In this document: positions 33,561 to 41,686 of the stretch, piece after piece | Layout: each line of letters begins with the position of its first letter | How positions within the stretch are numbered: the first letter of the stretch is position 1 | Source of the DNA: Bacilli bacterium | GTDB taxonomy: Bacteria > Bacillota_I > Bacilli_A > RF39 > UBA660 | Direction of reading: 5' to 3' | DNA: 59,954 bases | Assembly (NCBI GenBank): GCA_900753325.1 | Contig: CAADYO010000010.1 | Location: 1 to 59,954, forward strand | The notes under the pieces: model-generated | Databases searched by the model: none | Told to the model about the DNA's origin: nothing | Seen by the model: the letters and a program-made list of their open reading frames with translations, nothing else | Made by a program: the position numbers and the translations under genes

Positions 33561-33914
33561 CTAATTTTTTGGTCTAAAGATAAGTGCAAAAACAAAAGAA
33601 AATATAATGGCTGCTGTAATACCTGTAGCAGTTAAATCAAACATTCCCATCAAAATACCAACAACACCATAACTATTAGCTTTTGCTAAAGCACCATGTA
33701 TTAAAGAATGACCAAAACTAGTAATTGGAACCATTGCTCCTCCACCCACTACTTTTATTATAGAGTCATACCAACTAAAACTATCTAAAAAAGCTCCAAG
33801 AACTACTAATATACTAGTAATATGTCCAGGTGTTAATTTACTATTATCAAATATTATCTGTGATATCATACAAATAAATCCACAGAATAAAAATGAATTA
33901 ATAAGAAGCATCAT
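33561..33914 (-). CDS. spoVAE: Stage V sporulation protein AE (SpoVAEb)
   Basis: 117 residues with three membrane segments (FLFCGFICMISQIIFD; GHITSILVVLGAFLDSF; GITAAIIFSFVFALIF). The pattern GGGAMVPITSFGHSLIHGA is typical of SpoVAE. It helps form the inner spore membrane channel that imports dipicolinic acid in sporulation and releases it in germination. It overlaps spoVAD by ATGA, so translation is coupled. Confidence 0.95.
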   Translation of the reverse strand: MMLLINSFLFCGFICMISQIIFDNSKLTPGHITSILVVLGAFLDSFSWYDSIIKVVGGGAMVPITSFGHSLIHGALAKANSYGVVGILMGMFDLTATGITAAIIFSFVFALIFRPKN

Positions 33915-34903
33915 ACCACCTCCAAGCTAATAGCGTGAGCAATAGAATTAATATTTTCCTTTTGATACAAAAGTGTTGGTGAAAATAAAGCACCCGTTGC
34001 AATTAATAAAACCCTTTTAATTTTTTTGGACTTTAATTGATCAAAAACATAACCATAATTAACAAGAGCACTACAAACCGGACCAGAGCCACCCGCTAAA
34101 ACTTCTTCTTGCTTAAAAAGATCATACAACAAAACACCACAATCATTATAATTATCACTTAAATTTAAATTATATTCGGCTAACATATAATCTTTAACAA
34201 TATCTTTTCCATATCTACCTAAGTCACCGGTTAAAATCAAATCATAATAATCAGGCCCTCTACCAGTCTCATCAAAATGCTTTTTCATAACATCAATTGC
34301 CGCTGGAGCCATAACTCTACCCATATCATTAGGATCATTTTCATCAAAATCTATAATTCTACCTAATGTTGCACAATCAATTTTCACATCATTTTTTTCA
34401 TTAGTTAAAAATGCAGAAGCAGCACCAGTCGCTGTAAAAGTTGCACTTTGAGGCTTAGGAGCCCCATATTCAGTTGGATTTCTAAATTGTTTTTCACTAC
34501 TCATATTATGTGAAGAAACAACACATAAGGCATTATTTATTTGTTTACTATTAATAAAATTAGCTGCAATAATCATTTCCAAAACACTACTACTGCAAGC
34601 ACCATATACTCCAATAAATCCTTTTCCATAACCAACAGTTCCATAAGTAGAAGCAGCAATCTGATTAAGCAAATCACCTCCCAATACTAAATCAATATCT
34701 CCCTTAGAAACTCCCGTCTTTTTAACAATCATTCCCAAACTATCTTTCACTAATTTTATCTCAGCTTTTTCCCACGAATCTTCCCCAAAATATAAATCAT
34801 TATAAGTCTTATCAAAATACTTTTTCAAAGGTCCTTTTTTCTCATAAGGACCAGCTATTGTAGAAGTATCTTTTATATAAACATTATTATATTTAAAAGT
34901 CAT
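33911..34903 (-). CDS. spoVAD: Stage V sporulation protein AD
   Basis: 330 residues, the expected SpoVAD length. It has a thiolase-like fold; the landmark GVYGACSSSVLEMIIAANF carries the Cys position of the fold, and GGSGPVCSALVNYGYVFDQL and GDLGRYGKDI are family-typical. SpoVAD binds dipicolinic acid on the outer face of the spore inner membrane. It overlaps the neighbouring genes on both sides by ATGA. Confidence 0.97.
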   Translation of the reverse strand: MTFKYNNVYIKDTSTIAGPYEKKGPLKKYFDKTYNDLYFGEDSWEKAEIKLVKDSLGMIVKKTGVSKGDIDLVLGGDLLNQIAASTYGTVGYGKGFIGVYGACSSSVLEMIIAANFINSKQINNALCVVSSHNMSSEKQFRNPTEYGAPKPQSATFTATGAASAFLTNEKNDVKIDCATLGRIIDFDENDPNDMGRVMAPAAIDVMKKHFDETGRGPDYYDLILTGDLGRYGKDIVKDYMLAEYNLNLSDNYNDCGVLLYDLFKQEEVLAGGSGPVCSALVNYGYVFDQLKSKKIKRVLLIATGALFSPTLLYQKENINSIAHAISLEVV

Positions 34904-35343
34904 GCTCCACCTCCAATAAAAAATCTAATCATTCCAAAAAACCAAGCCGAAACAACGCCATATAAAATAACTGAACCAGCCAATTTAAATATATTAGAAC
35001 CAAGTCCATATATTGGTCCTTCTTTTCTATAATCTAAAGCAGCACTAGTCATTGAATGAGCAAAACCAGTAATAGGTATTAATAAACCACATTTAAATTT
35101 AGTAACTAACTTGTCAAAAAATCCAAGAGCAGTTGATAAACTAGCAATAAAAATCATAATAATTATCATAAAAGTAGAAGCTTCACTCCTAGATATATGA
35201 GAACAACCACATAATACTTCTATTATTGTTTCTCCTAATAATCCAACAATTCCACCAACTACAAAAGCAATAATTGCATTTTTTACCCTAGTCTCTTCTG
35301 CTTTATGCATATCAGCAATTTTTTTATAATTTTTTTTATTCAT
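34900..35343 (-). CDS. spoVAC: Stage V sporulation protein AC
   Basis: 147 residues with several membrane spans (AIIAFVVGGIVGLLGETIIEV; MIIIMIFIASLSTALGFFD; SVILYGVVSAWFFGMI). The segment CGLLIPITGFAHSMTSAAL is typical of SpoVAC, the mechanosensitive-channel-like member of the SpoVA complex. ATG 35343 is preferred to GTG 35352. It lies after a hairpin that follows the sigma factor gene. Confidence 0.95.
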   Translation of the reverse strand: MNKKNYKKIADMHKAEETRVKNAIIAFVVGGIVGLLGETIIEVLCGCSHISRSEASTFMIIIMIFIASLSTALGFFDKLVTKFKCGLLIPITGFAHSMTSAALDYRKEGPIYGLGSNIFKLAGSVILYGVVSAWFFGMIRFFIGGGA

Positions 35344-35384
35344 ATTCTTCACCAGTAATATTTTTACCAGTTATTAAAATTTAA

Positions 35385-35415
35385 TACAAAAAAAACTTAA
35401 GAATATCTTAAGTTT
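35385..35415 (-). terminator. Hairpin/terminator between the sigma factor gene and spoVAC
   Basis: AAACTTAAGA-TAT-TCTTAAGTTT followed by seven T on the minus strand, overlapping the sigma stop codon. It may end or dampen transcription, so the SpoVA genes may also have a separate promoter. Confidence 0.75.
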
Positions 35416-36052
35416 ATAAAGCCACTCTCAATTTTTCTAAAATTTTACCCTCTTTTCTTGAAACTTGTACTTGACTAATTCCAAGTTCACGACTTGCTTC
35501 ACTCTGTGTCATATCTTCAAAGTATCTCACAACAATCAATTTCTTTTCCTCACTAGGTAGTTTAGCAATTTCTGTTTTTAAATCTAAAACGCCAGCATCG
35601 GTTTCTCTATCAAATGATGCTACAGAATTATAGAATTCCACATTTTCATCATCAAAACTATAATCCAAACTTTTAACGTCCATTGCTGCAACTCTAGCCT
35701 CTTCTATTTTTTCCTCATCTACTTCTAAAAACAAAGAAATTTCTGTTGTTGTTGGTTCTCTTCCTAATTTTTGACTCATCTTTTCTTTAACTTTTTCAAC
35801 GCTCTGATTGAGTCGAATTAAATCACTAGATACTTTAACAATACCAGATTCTCTTACATATTTTTTAACTTCTCCAAATACATAATAATAAGCATAAGTC
35901 GAAAACTTTGTACCCTGACTACTATCAAAATTATGATATGCATTAATTAGTCCAATCATTCCTACTTGATACAAATCATCTCTATCAAAATAATTTGTAT
36001 ATCTTTGAATAATACTACATACTAAACCCTCATAATTTAGTAGTTCTTCCAT
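35414..36052 (-). CDS. Sporulation sigma factor, SigF/SigG family
   Basis: 212 residues. Region 2 is clear (DDLYQVGMIGLINAYHNFD and FSTYAYYYVFGEVKKYVRES), region 3 has KVSSDLIRLNQSVEKVKEK and region 4 ends TQSEASRELGISQVQVSRKE, the segment shared by SigF and SigG. It lacks the 25-40 residues that usually precede region 2 in these proteins. The gene follows the STAS gene by 10 bases and precedes spoVA, as in the spoIIA-spoVA arrangement of Bacillus, so a forespore role is likely. Whether it acts as SigF, SigG or both is open. Confidence 0.92.
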   Translation of the reverse strand: MEELLNYEGLVCSIIQRYTNYFDRDDLYQVGMIGLINAYHNFDSSQGTKFSTYAYYYVFGEVKKYVRESGIVKVSSDLIRLNQSVEKVKEKMSQKLGREPTTTEISLFLEVDEEKIEEARVAAMDVKSLDYSFDDENVEFYNSVASFDRETDAGVLDLKTEIAKLPSEEKKLIVVRYFEDMTQSEASRELGISQVQVSRKEGKILEKLRVAL

Positions 36053-36062
36053 ATTCTCCTCT

Positions 36063-36395
36063 CTAAATACTAAAACATTTTAAAGCTTCTATTTCATCAT
36101 TTACATAAAATAATCTACTAGAATCCTTTACATTTTTAAATACATTCCTAATCCCACATAAAACAACTTTTCCACAATTTAAAAATATCTCTACAATTTT
36201 TCTTTGTATTTCGCCAAATACATTTTCATCAATATTATTAACTTCTTTAAAATCAAAAACAAAATAATGCATTCCTTGCATATATAAAAGATAATCTACT
36301 CCCTCATCAAATTTCTTAAAAGTACTACTAGTTAAATCACCCTCTAGTTTTATTATTGTCATTCCTTTAACAACACCAATATCCATTTCTAGCAT
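36063..36395 (-). CDS. SpoIIAA-like STAS protein lacking the phosphorylatable serine
   Basis: 110 residues with the STAS fold: ITIIKLEG-type strand (MTIIKLEGDLTSSTFKKFDE), then YFVFDFKEVNNIDENVFGEI and KVVLCGIRNVFKNVKDSS. SpoIIAA normally binds the anti-sigma factor SpoIIAB and is switched by phosphorylation of Ser in a DSSG loop. At that place this protein has DENVFG, with no Ser or Thr. Position directly before the sigma factor marks it as the SpoIIAA equivalent, but the SpoIIAB gene that should lie between is absent. AGAGGTGA precedes the ATG. Confidence 0.75.
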   Translation of the reverse strand: MLEMDIGVVKGMTIIKLEGDLTSSTFKKFDEGVDYLLYMQGMHYFVFDFKEVNNIDENVFGEIQRKIVEIFLNCGKVVLCGIRNVFKNVKDSSRLFYVNDEIEALKCFSI

Positions 36396-36433
36396 GACTT
36401 CACCTCTCTACTATAATATAAGTAAAGAACGAT

Positions 36434-36492
36434 ATTTTATCTACATTTTCGACAAAACATGTCAAAATATTCGTTCGACAAAATCCGACATA
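36434..36492 (-). promoter_or_regulatory. Spo0A-box cluster and promoter of the spoIIA-type operon
   Basis: Two perfect copies of TTTGTCGAA, the Bacillus Spo0A box (consensus TTTGTCRAA), stand on the minus strand at 36448-36456 and 36474-36482. A third, opposite-oriented ATGTCAAAA lies at 36459-36467 and a weaker one near 36484-36492. A TTGACA (36460-36465) with TAAAAT (36434-36439) 20 bases apart resembles the widely spaced Spo0A-activated sigma-A promoters such as spoIIG. This is the only place in the window where I see such a cluster. Confidence 0.65.
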
Positions 36493-36520
36493 AAAAGGAA
36501 AGATTTCTCTTCCCTAAAAG
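36493..36520 (-). terminator. Terminator of the pilus operon
   Basis: AGGGAAGA-GAAA-TCTTTCCT (one G-T pair) followed by TTTTA on the minus strand, just after the stop of the last pilus gene. Confidence 0.65.
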
Positions 36521-36527
36521 TTTTATC

Positions 36528-39500
36528 TTATTCAACTATATATGGATCATCAACAGTTCCATTTCCTTCAGTTGTTTTAGTTCCAGGAACAAGTGAAACT
36601 GACGGACGCGCACCGCTACTGGTGGATCTGCCGACGTAGCCGCTGTACAGGCTGCCATAGGGGGTGACTGAGAAGCCGTTAGTGCCGTAGTTGATGAAGC
36701 CGGAAGGCGACAAGGACCAGTAACCTTGCCCTGTATATAGATAATAATTACGGTTGTCATCAGTTTTTCCTCCGGCCAACATTACCTCATCAGCTGTTAG
36801 TAGTCCAACTGGGTAAGTTAACTTTCCGTTTCCGCCAGACGATGTTGAAACCGTAAAACCATCCCTACTTTCATTTGGACATTCTACGCTAGGACTACGT
36901 TTTGTATAAATTCTATTATAAGTACTGAAGTACGAAAAATAAGTTCCAGCATCTTCATCTTTTCCGGCTAACGATCCAGAATAAAATGTTCTATCATTAC
37001 ACCAGATAGTATCTTCTAGTTTTTCCGTATATGAAGTCATATTATTTTCATACCAAGAATCAATTGTTTGTTTCATTGTAGAATCAGTTGTATTTGTAAA
37101 CATCTCATTCTTGGCGTCTTCTATATTTTTGCCTGATGATAGTCTTAAGTAGTAAATTGCTGTCTTACTACCAAAGTAATGAATGTAATAAACACCTCTT
37201 CTACATTCACCGGTTGTATTAAGACATGTATAATGGTATTTCTTGGCAATTGTAGTTCTATCAGTTGACCAGTCACAAGTTGAAGTATATGTATCAACTA
37301 ATGTATATTTAGTTCCATCCCAGGTAACATCATTTCCATAAATATAGCTGAATGTGCCATCATATGTTATTTGGTATTTATTAGTTGACGCTATAAGATA
37401 TTTACTATCACAGGTTGTGCTTGTTAGATCTTTACACATATAATAATTTTTATATGTACTATAATTTGTATACCAGTCAACTTTTTTTACTGTTACTGTA
37501 TCTGTTAAGGTATAAGTATTATTATCGTAAACATTTATACCTTTACCTAGAATTATAGTTTGTGTATCTGGATCAGTTACACCATTAGATAAAGATAAAT
37601 TATATTGATAACTACTATCTGCACCAACTATATAATAAACTGTTGAACAAGTTGTTGAGGTACTTCTACATGTATAATATCCGGTTAAAGTACTATAGTT
37701 ATCTGACCAGGATTTTGTTTCCGCATTTTGTAAAGTATAAGTACCGTTAGAATAAGTAACAGATGTCCCATAATAATAATTTGTGTTAGAAGTATTCGAT
37801 GTATTTAACACATATATACTTGGAAAGTTTTTGGAACTATATGTATATCTTGTTCCATACATATATCCTGCATCTGCTAGTGAAAAATCTGAAGAGTTAA
37901 ATTTTGATGTACCTATTTGAGTAGCTGTTCCTGTGTTATTACATTTATTCGTCTCATCATAAACTCCATTATAAACTAACTTTACACCACCAGTTGATGT
38001 TGTTCTTACCATTTTCCAACAGAAACCGGCGAATAAGACATTATTATTGTCAATATTTCCTCGATAGTAATGTACTGGATATGTATCAGATGCTGTACTA
38101 GCTATTGTATATACTCCCGAATTAGCGTCAGTTGGCGTAGAATTAAAATCAACATTGGTATCTAATCCTACAGAACTATCTGCCATTAATCTATATAATG
38201 TTTGTACTTTAGCTATTTTACCATCCATTGATTTGGCAATACTTAACTTTTTCCAAGTAGCTCTTAAAGTTACATTTTTCTCGGGCATTGTAAACTGATT
38301 ATTTCCCACTTTTTCAACATTTTCAGTTACTATCTTCCACTCTTTAAATTTATATCCAGCACATATAGGTACTTTATCATTTATTTTTACTGTATCATAC
38401 ACAAAATAGTTATTTGGACTTGGCATATTTGATACTATACAATCATTTGGGGCATTTGCGATATAATTAACTGTATAGTTATCTTTTAATATTGTGGTCT
38501 TCACAGTAGACTCCATCGTTGAAGTTGAACCAATTTTATAAGACACCGCAGTCTGTTTATTAGTTGGATATATCCCTCCTACTCCTATTAAGTCATTATT
38601 TAAGTTTACATCTACTATTAATTCAGCAACAGCTCCAGATTTTAATCCATCAAGATTCCATATAATCTGGTTATCAACAGCCTTTGCCTCACCTGAAGTT
38701 GTAGTTATATCTACTACATTATTCAAATTAAAATAATTTGTATCAATTACATCAGTTAAAGTAAATTTATCATAATTAGCGGTTCCAATAGAAGCTCTAT
38801 ATAAAAATTCACTTAAGTTATCTTTATTTGCAAGATATTGAATGTCTGTTATATTTTTTATGCCAGTTAAAACTACATCACCTAATTCATACTGAATACC
38901 ATTGATATCTAAATAGTTATATTTACTCTTTAAATATTTATATTCACCTACTTCTATAGGTGTCTCAATAGTCGGAAGACCATCTGTTAAAAATAATACA
39001 ACACAATCTCTATTTGACTTCTTTTTATATGAATTTAAAACTTCATCTACTTTAACTAAAGCTTGATAATAATTAGTCTCACCTGTAACAGTTAAATTAT
39101 TTATACTATCATGTAATAAACTAACATCATCCGTAAAGTTATTTACAATTGTCGCCGTATCATTAAATGTAATTAAAGCTATCTTATTACCTTTTGGAAT
39201 TGTATCATTAATAAGTTCATTAACATCATTTTGTACTTGTGTTAATTTATCACCTACCATACTACCCGATGTATCAAGTACTAAAATTACATCAGTATAA
39301 TCATTTAGCTTTTTCTCTAAAGTATTTACTTTTATATTAATTTCAGCTTTACCTTTACTTATCCATTTAGCAGTTTTTGTAAACTGCCAAGAACCTTCTT
39401 CTTTATCAGAATATGATAATGTTGTAGAAGGAACTGTTATAGTAGAAGTTGGTGTTAAAGTGGCAAAAGAATTAGTTATAAAAAAAATTAAAAAAGCAAC

Positions 39501-39566
39501 AAAAAGAATAGATAAAGCTATAACTTTATATCGATTATTATTAATGAATCTTACTAATATTTTCAT
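36528..39566 (-). CDS. vWA-domain surface protein with a GC-rich C-terminal patch
   Basis: 1,012 residues. A signal/anchor (VIALSILFVAFLIFFITNSFA) precedes a von Willebrand A domain with an intact metal-ion site DTSGSM and the later LFLTDGLPT. Next come a beta-grasp repeat (NFTMPEKNVTLRATWKK type) and Tyr-rich modules. The C-terminus resembles DUF6273-type domains (YWSLSPSGF, then GARPSVSL), followed by GTVDDPYIVE. No sortase motif is seen. It parallels the 46032-49007 gene across its length. Its codons at about 945-990 differ strongly from the rest of the gene. It is the last gene of the operon; its product is probably a tip or accessory adhesin. Confidence 0.85.
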   Translation of the reverse strand: MKILVRFINNNRYKVIALSILFVAFLIFFITNSFATLTPTSTITVPSTTLSYSDKEEGSWQFTKTAKWISKGKAEINIKVNTLEKKLNDYTDVILVLDTSGSMVGDKLTQVQNDVNELINDTIPKGNKIALITFNDTATIVNNFTDDVSLLHDSINNLTVTGETNYYQALVKVDEVLNSYKKKSNRDCVVLFLTDGLPTIETPIEVGEYKYLKSKYNYLDINGIQYELGDVVLTGIKNITDIQYLANKDNLSEFLYRASIGTANYDKFTLTDVIDTNYFNLNNVVDITTTSGEAKAVDNQIIWNLDGLKSGAVAELIVDVNLNNDLIGVGGIYPTNKQTAVSYKIGSTSTMESTVKTTILKDNYTVNYIANAPNDCIVSNMPSPNNYFVYDTVKINDKVPICAGYKFKEWKIVTENVEKVGNNQFTMPEKNVTLRATWKKLSIAKSMDGKIAKVQTLYRLMADSSVGLDTNVDFNSTPTDANSGVYTIASTASDTYPVHYYRGNIDNNNVLFAGFCWKMVRTTSTGGVKLVYNGVYDETNKCNNTGTATQIGTSKFNSSDFSLADAGYMYGTRYTYSSKNFPSIYVLNTSNTSNTNYYYGTSVTYSNGTYTLQNAETKSWSDNYSTLTGYYTCRSTSTTCSTVYYIVGADSSYQYNLSLSNGVTDPDTQTIILGKGINVYDNNTYTLTDTVTVKKVDWYTNYSTYKNYYMCKDLTSTTCDSKYLIASTNKYQITYDGTFSYIYGNDVTWDGTKYTLVDTYTSTCDWSTDRTTIAKKYHYTCLNTTGECRRGVYYIHYFGSKTAIYYLRLSSGKNIEDAKNEMFTNTTDSTMKQTIDSWYENNMTSYTEKLEDTIWCNDRTFYSGSLAGKDEDAGTYFSYFSTYNRIYTKRSPSVECPNESRDGFTVSTSSGGNGKLTYPVGLLTADEVMLAGGKTDDNRNYYLYTGQGYWSLSPSGFINYGTNGFSVTPYGSLYSGYVGRSTSSGARPSVSLVPGTKTTEGNGTVDDPYIVE
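36601..36735 (-). other. GC-rich mosaic patch within the vWA gene
   Basis: Of 120 bases counted by hand (36601-36720), 74 are G or C (62%), against roughly 30% in the surrounding genes. In reading frame most codons end in C (TCC, GGC, TTC, ATC, AAC, TAC, AGC), while the rest of the gene prefers T or A. The equivalent region of the paralogue at 46032-49007 is AT-rich. Confidence 0.9.
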
Positions 39567-39581
39567 ATAATCTTCTCCAAT

Positions 39582-40310
39582 CTAAAATCTCTTCTCCCAA
39601 TCAACAAGCTTAGCATGTACAACAAACTTTTCTTTAGTGTCATAACAAGTAGCTAAAGTCAAAATCTTATCACTAGACTCAAACTCATCAAGACTATATT
39701 TAACTAAACTTCTATCTTTAACCAAATCTATAAATTTTAAAAAGTCTTCATTATTATCAAATCCAGTATATAAATAATCATTAGTATTACTAATACGATA
39801 AACACTAAATATTTCAAATATATAATTATTATAAGGCGTTGAAATATTAATAACTTTTCTACTTCCATCAAGATTTAATAAATCTCTCAAGCTACCAAAC
39901 ATAGATCCATCTACCCTACCATGTCCATAAATAATATTATTACTAACTAAATCATCAATATCATTTCTATAATCTAAATATATCCAACCAGCGTAATTCC
40001 AAGATCTATCATATGAATGATTTAAGTAGTAAGAATTGTTTTTATGTTTAACAACAGGATAATTAACATTAGTATCTGGAACTTGTATCCAAGCAACTAC
40101 TTCATTATTAGTTTTATAAAGTTCGTCAAAATCAACAGAAAGAAAATTACTTTTAGGAGTAACTTCTACTTTAGTAATATTTTGAACCAATTTTATACTC
40201 TCACTTGTTTTTTTATTATCATTAAACCAATTAATAATATTGAATAAAGAAAAGAGCATAACAATGAAACATATTATTAATATAATTTTAGGTATTAATA
40301 ACTTTTTCAT
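39582..40310 (-). CDS. Class B sortase
   Basis: 242 residues with an N-terminal membrane anchor (IPKIILIICFIVMLFSLF). The sortase His is in IIYGHG (His130) and the Cys in TLATC (Cys222), typical of class B (longer helix 6 region between them). The residue that aligns with the catalytic Arg (usual form ..RFVVHA..) is Lys (EKFVVHAKL, Lys228). It presumably transfers a pilus or surface protein to the wall, or acts on a non-LPXTG signal such as VPYTA from this operon. It lies 17 bases after the class C gene. Confidence 0.88.
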   Translation of the reverse strand: MKKLLIPKIILIICFIVMLFSLFNIINWFNDNKKTSESIKLVQNITKVEVTPKSNFLSVDFDELYKTNNEVVAWIQVPDTNVNYPVVKHKNNSYYLNHSYDRSWNYAGWIYLDYRNDIDDLVSNNIIYGHGRVDGSMFGSLRDLLNLDGSRKVINISTPYNNYIFEIFSVYRISNTNDYLYTGFDNNEDFLKFIDLVKDRSLVKYSLDEFESSDKILTLATCYDTKEKFVVHAKLVDWEKRF

Positions 40311-40327
40311 ACATATGCCCTCCTTTA

Positions 40328-41539
40328 TTACAATAAATCTATATTATTATCAGTATCAGTTTTAGCTTCATTAAAAGTATTTTGTTCCAAATTATTATTA
40401 ACGACATTTGTAGTTTGATTAACTAAAGTACCATTATTATTAACATTAATATTAGGATTAACCGCTTCAGTATTTGAAACAATACTAGGAACAGTATTAT
40501 TACCTACATTACTATTTTGAACAGCTGTAGGATTCAACACATTATTTAAAGTAGTATTAGTTATAGTATTAACAGCAACATTAGTACCATTATTAACTAA
40601 AGGGTTATTAACAACATTGGTATTATAATTATTCATGTTATTCATTAATACTTGATTACCTAAATTAGTATTTTGGTCATTAGAAATATTATCATTTATT
40701 TTTTTCCTACCCTTAAATACAAAGAAAATAACAAACAACAATACAACAAAAACAAATCCTAAACTAACATACAAAATAATTTCATCTTTAGCCAAAGTCT
40801 TTTGAACAGGAATACTTTCTAAAACTTCAGGACTATATTCAACTCTAGTTCCACGTACCAGCAATCTATGTGTATTAACCGCATATGGTGTACAAGTAAC
40901 TAGTGTTACATAATCCTCTCCTTTCTGAAGTTCTAAAGCTTCAACATCTGATGGTTCCACAACAAGCACTTGATCAACTTTATAAGCAAATACTTGATCC
41001 AGAATATAGATATAAAACATATCTCCAACACGGAGTTGATTTAAATCGGTAAACAGTCTAGCTGAAGGAAGACCAGAATGTGCTGATAACACAGCATGTG
41101 TACCTTTGCCACCTACTGGAAAAGAACTACCTTCAAAATGACCAACACCTTTTTGTAATACTTCATTACTTGTACCATGATAGATAGGAATTTTTATATC
41201 TATCTTCGGTATACTTAAATATCCCATCATTCCATTTTCATTAATATTTAAAATATTGCGATATTCATCAGATTCATCCTCTTTAGGATTAGAAAAAGCA
41301 TCAACAATATTAACACTAGATAAATTATTATTATATTTTCTAGCCTCATCTATTAACTCTTGATTTTTATTATTACTATTATCAGCAATAGTATCAGAAT
41401 AATCTGTAATAACAACTTGTGCTTTACCAGAATTCATCATACTAGAAATAACAGGATACAACATAATTAGCAATCCTACTATAATAAGAAAAACAAATAT
41501 AATAATAGGACCAATTTTCTTTATATTAAAATTATTCGT
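40328..41539 (-). CDS. Class C (pilin-polymerising) sortase with an ACG start
   Basis: The class C sortase links pilin subunits through isopeptide bonds. AVLSAHSGL, TLVTCTPY and HRLLVRGTR hold the His, Cys and Arg. A C-terminal membrane span (IILYVSLGFVFVVLLFVIFFVF) leads to an Asn-rich tail of about 120 residues. The first NTG codon gives only a partial N-terminal anchor, but GAGGAG lies exactly 7 bases before an in-frame ACG at 41537-41539, which directly follows a TAA. From it the protein begins TNNFNIKKIGPIIIFVFLI, a normal anchor. I take ACG as the start (403 residues), either a rare start codon or a mutated ATG. Confidence 0.82.
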   Translation of the reverse strand, partial: TNNFNIKKIGPIIIFVFLIIVGLLIMLYPVISSMMNSGKAQVVITDYSDTIADNSNNKNQELIDEARKYNNNLSSVNIVDAFSNPKEDESDEYRNILNINENGMMGYLSIPKIDIKIPIYHGTSNEVLQKGVGHFEGSSFPVGGKGTHAVLSAHSGLPSARLFTDLNQLRVGDMFYIYILDQVFAYKVDQVLVVEPSDVEALELQKGEDYVTLVTCTPYAVNTHRLLVRGTRVEYSPEVLESIPVQKTLAKDEIILYVSLGFVFVVLLFVIFFVFKGRKKINDNISNDQNTNLGNQVLMNNMNNYNTNVVNNPLVNNGTNVAVNTITNTTLNNVLNPTAVQNSNVGNNTVPSIVSNTEAVNPNINVNNNGTLVNQTTNVVNNNLEQNTFNEAKTDTDNNIDLL

Positions 41540-41633
41540 TTATAGACTCCTCATTCTTTTATAATAAACAAAGTATGAATATAGTAACAATTAGTCCAAT
41601 CAATCTTCTTCATAAAACTCCAATACATACCAA

Positions 41634-41673
41634 TTCTCAAATATCAAAAGAATAATCTAATAATATTTGAGAA
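41634..41673. other. Hairpin between the backbone pilin and class C sortase genes
   Basis: An 11-bp inverted repeat (TTCTCAAATAT/ATATTTGAGAA) with an 18-base loop. No T run follows on the coding strand, so a simple terminator is unlikely; it may stabilise or process the mRNA. Confidence 0.5.
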
Positions 41674-41686
41674 AAAGTTTTTTTAA

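Noticed and set aside
36601..36735. A firm call of a diversity-generating retroelement
   Set aside because: No reverse transcriptase, accessory gene or template repeat is present in the window; the GC-rich patch alone also fits horizontal exchange, so it is reported only as a hypothesis.
41549..41612. A small hydrophobic peptide gene upstream of the class C sortase
   Set aside because: The frame starting at the ATG reads as a 20-residue non-hydrophobic peptide; a membrane-like reading (IGLIVTIFILCLL) needs a one-base shift and has no ATG start, so it cannot be supported.
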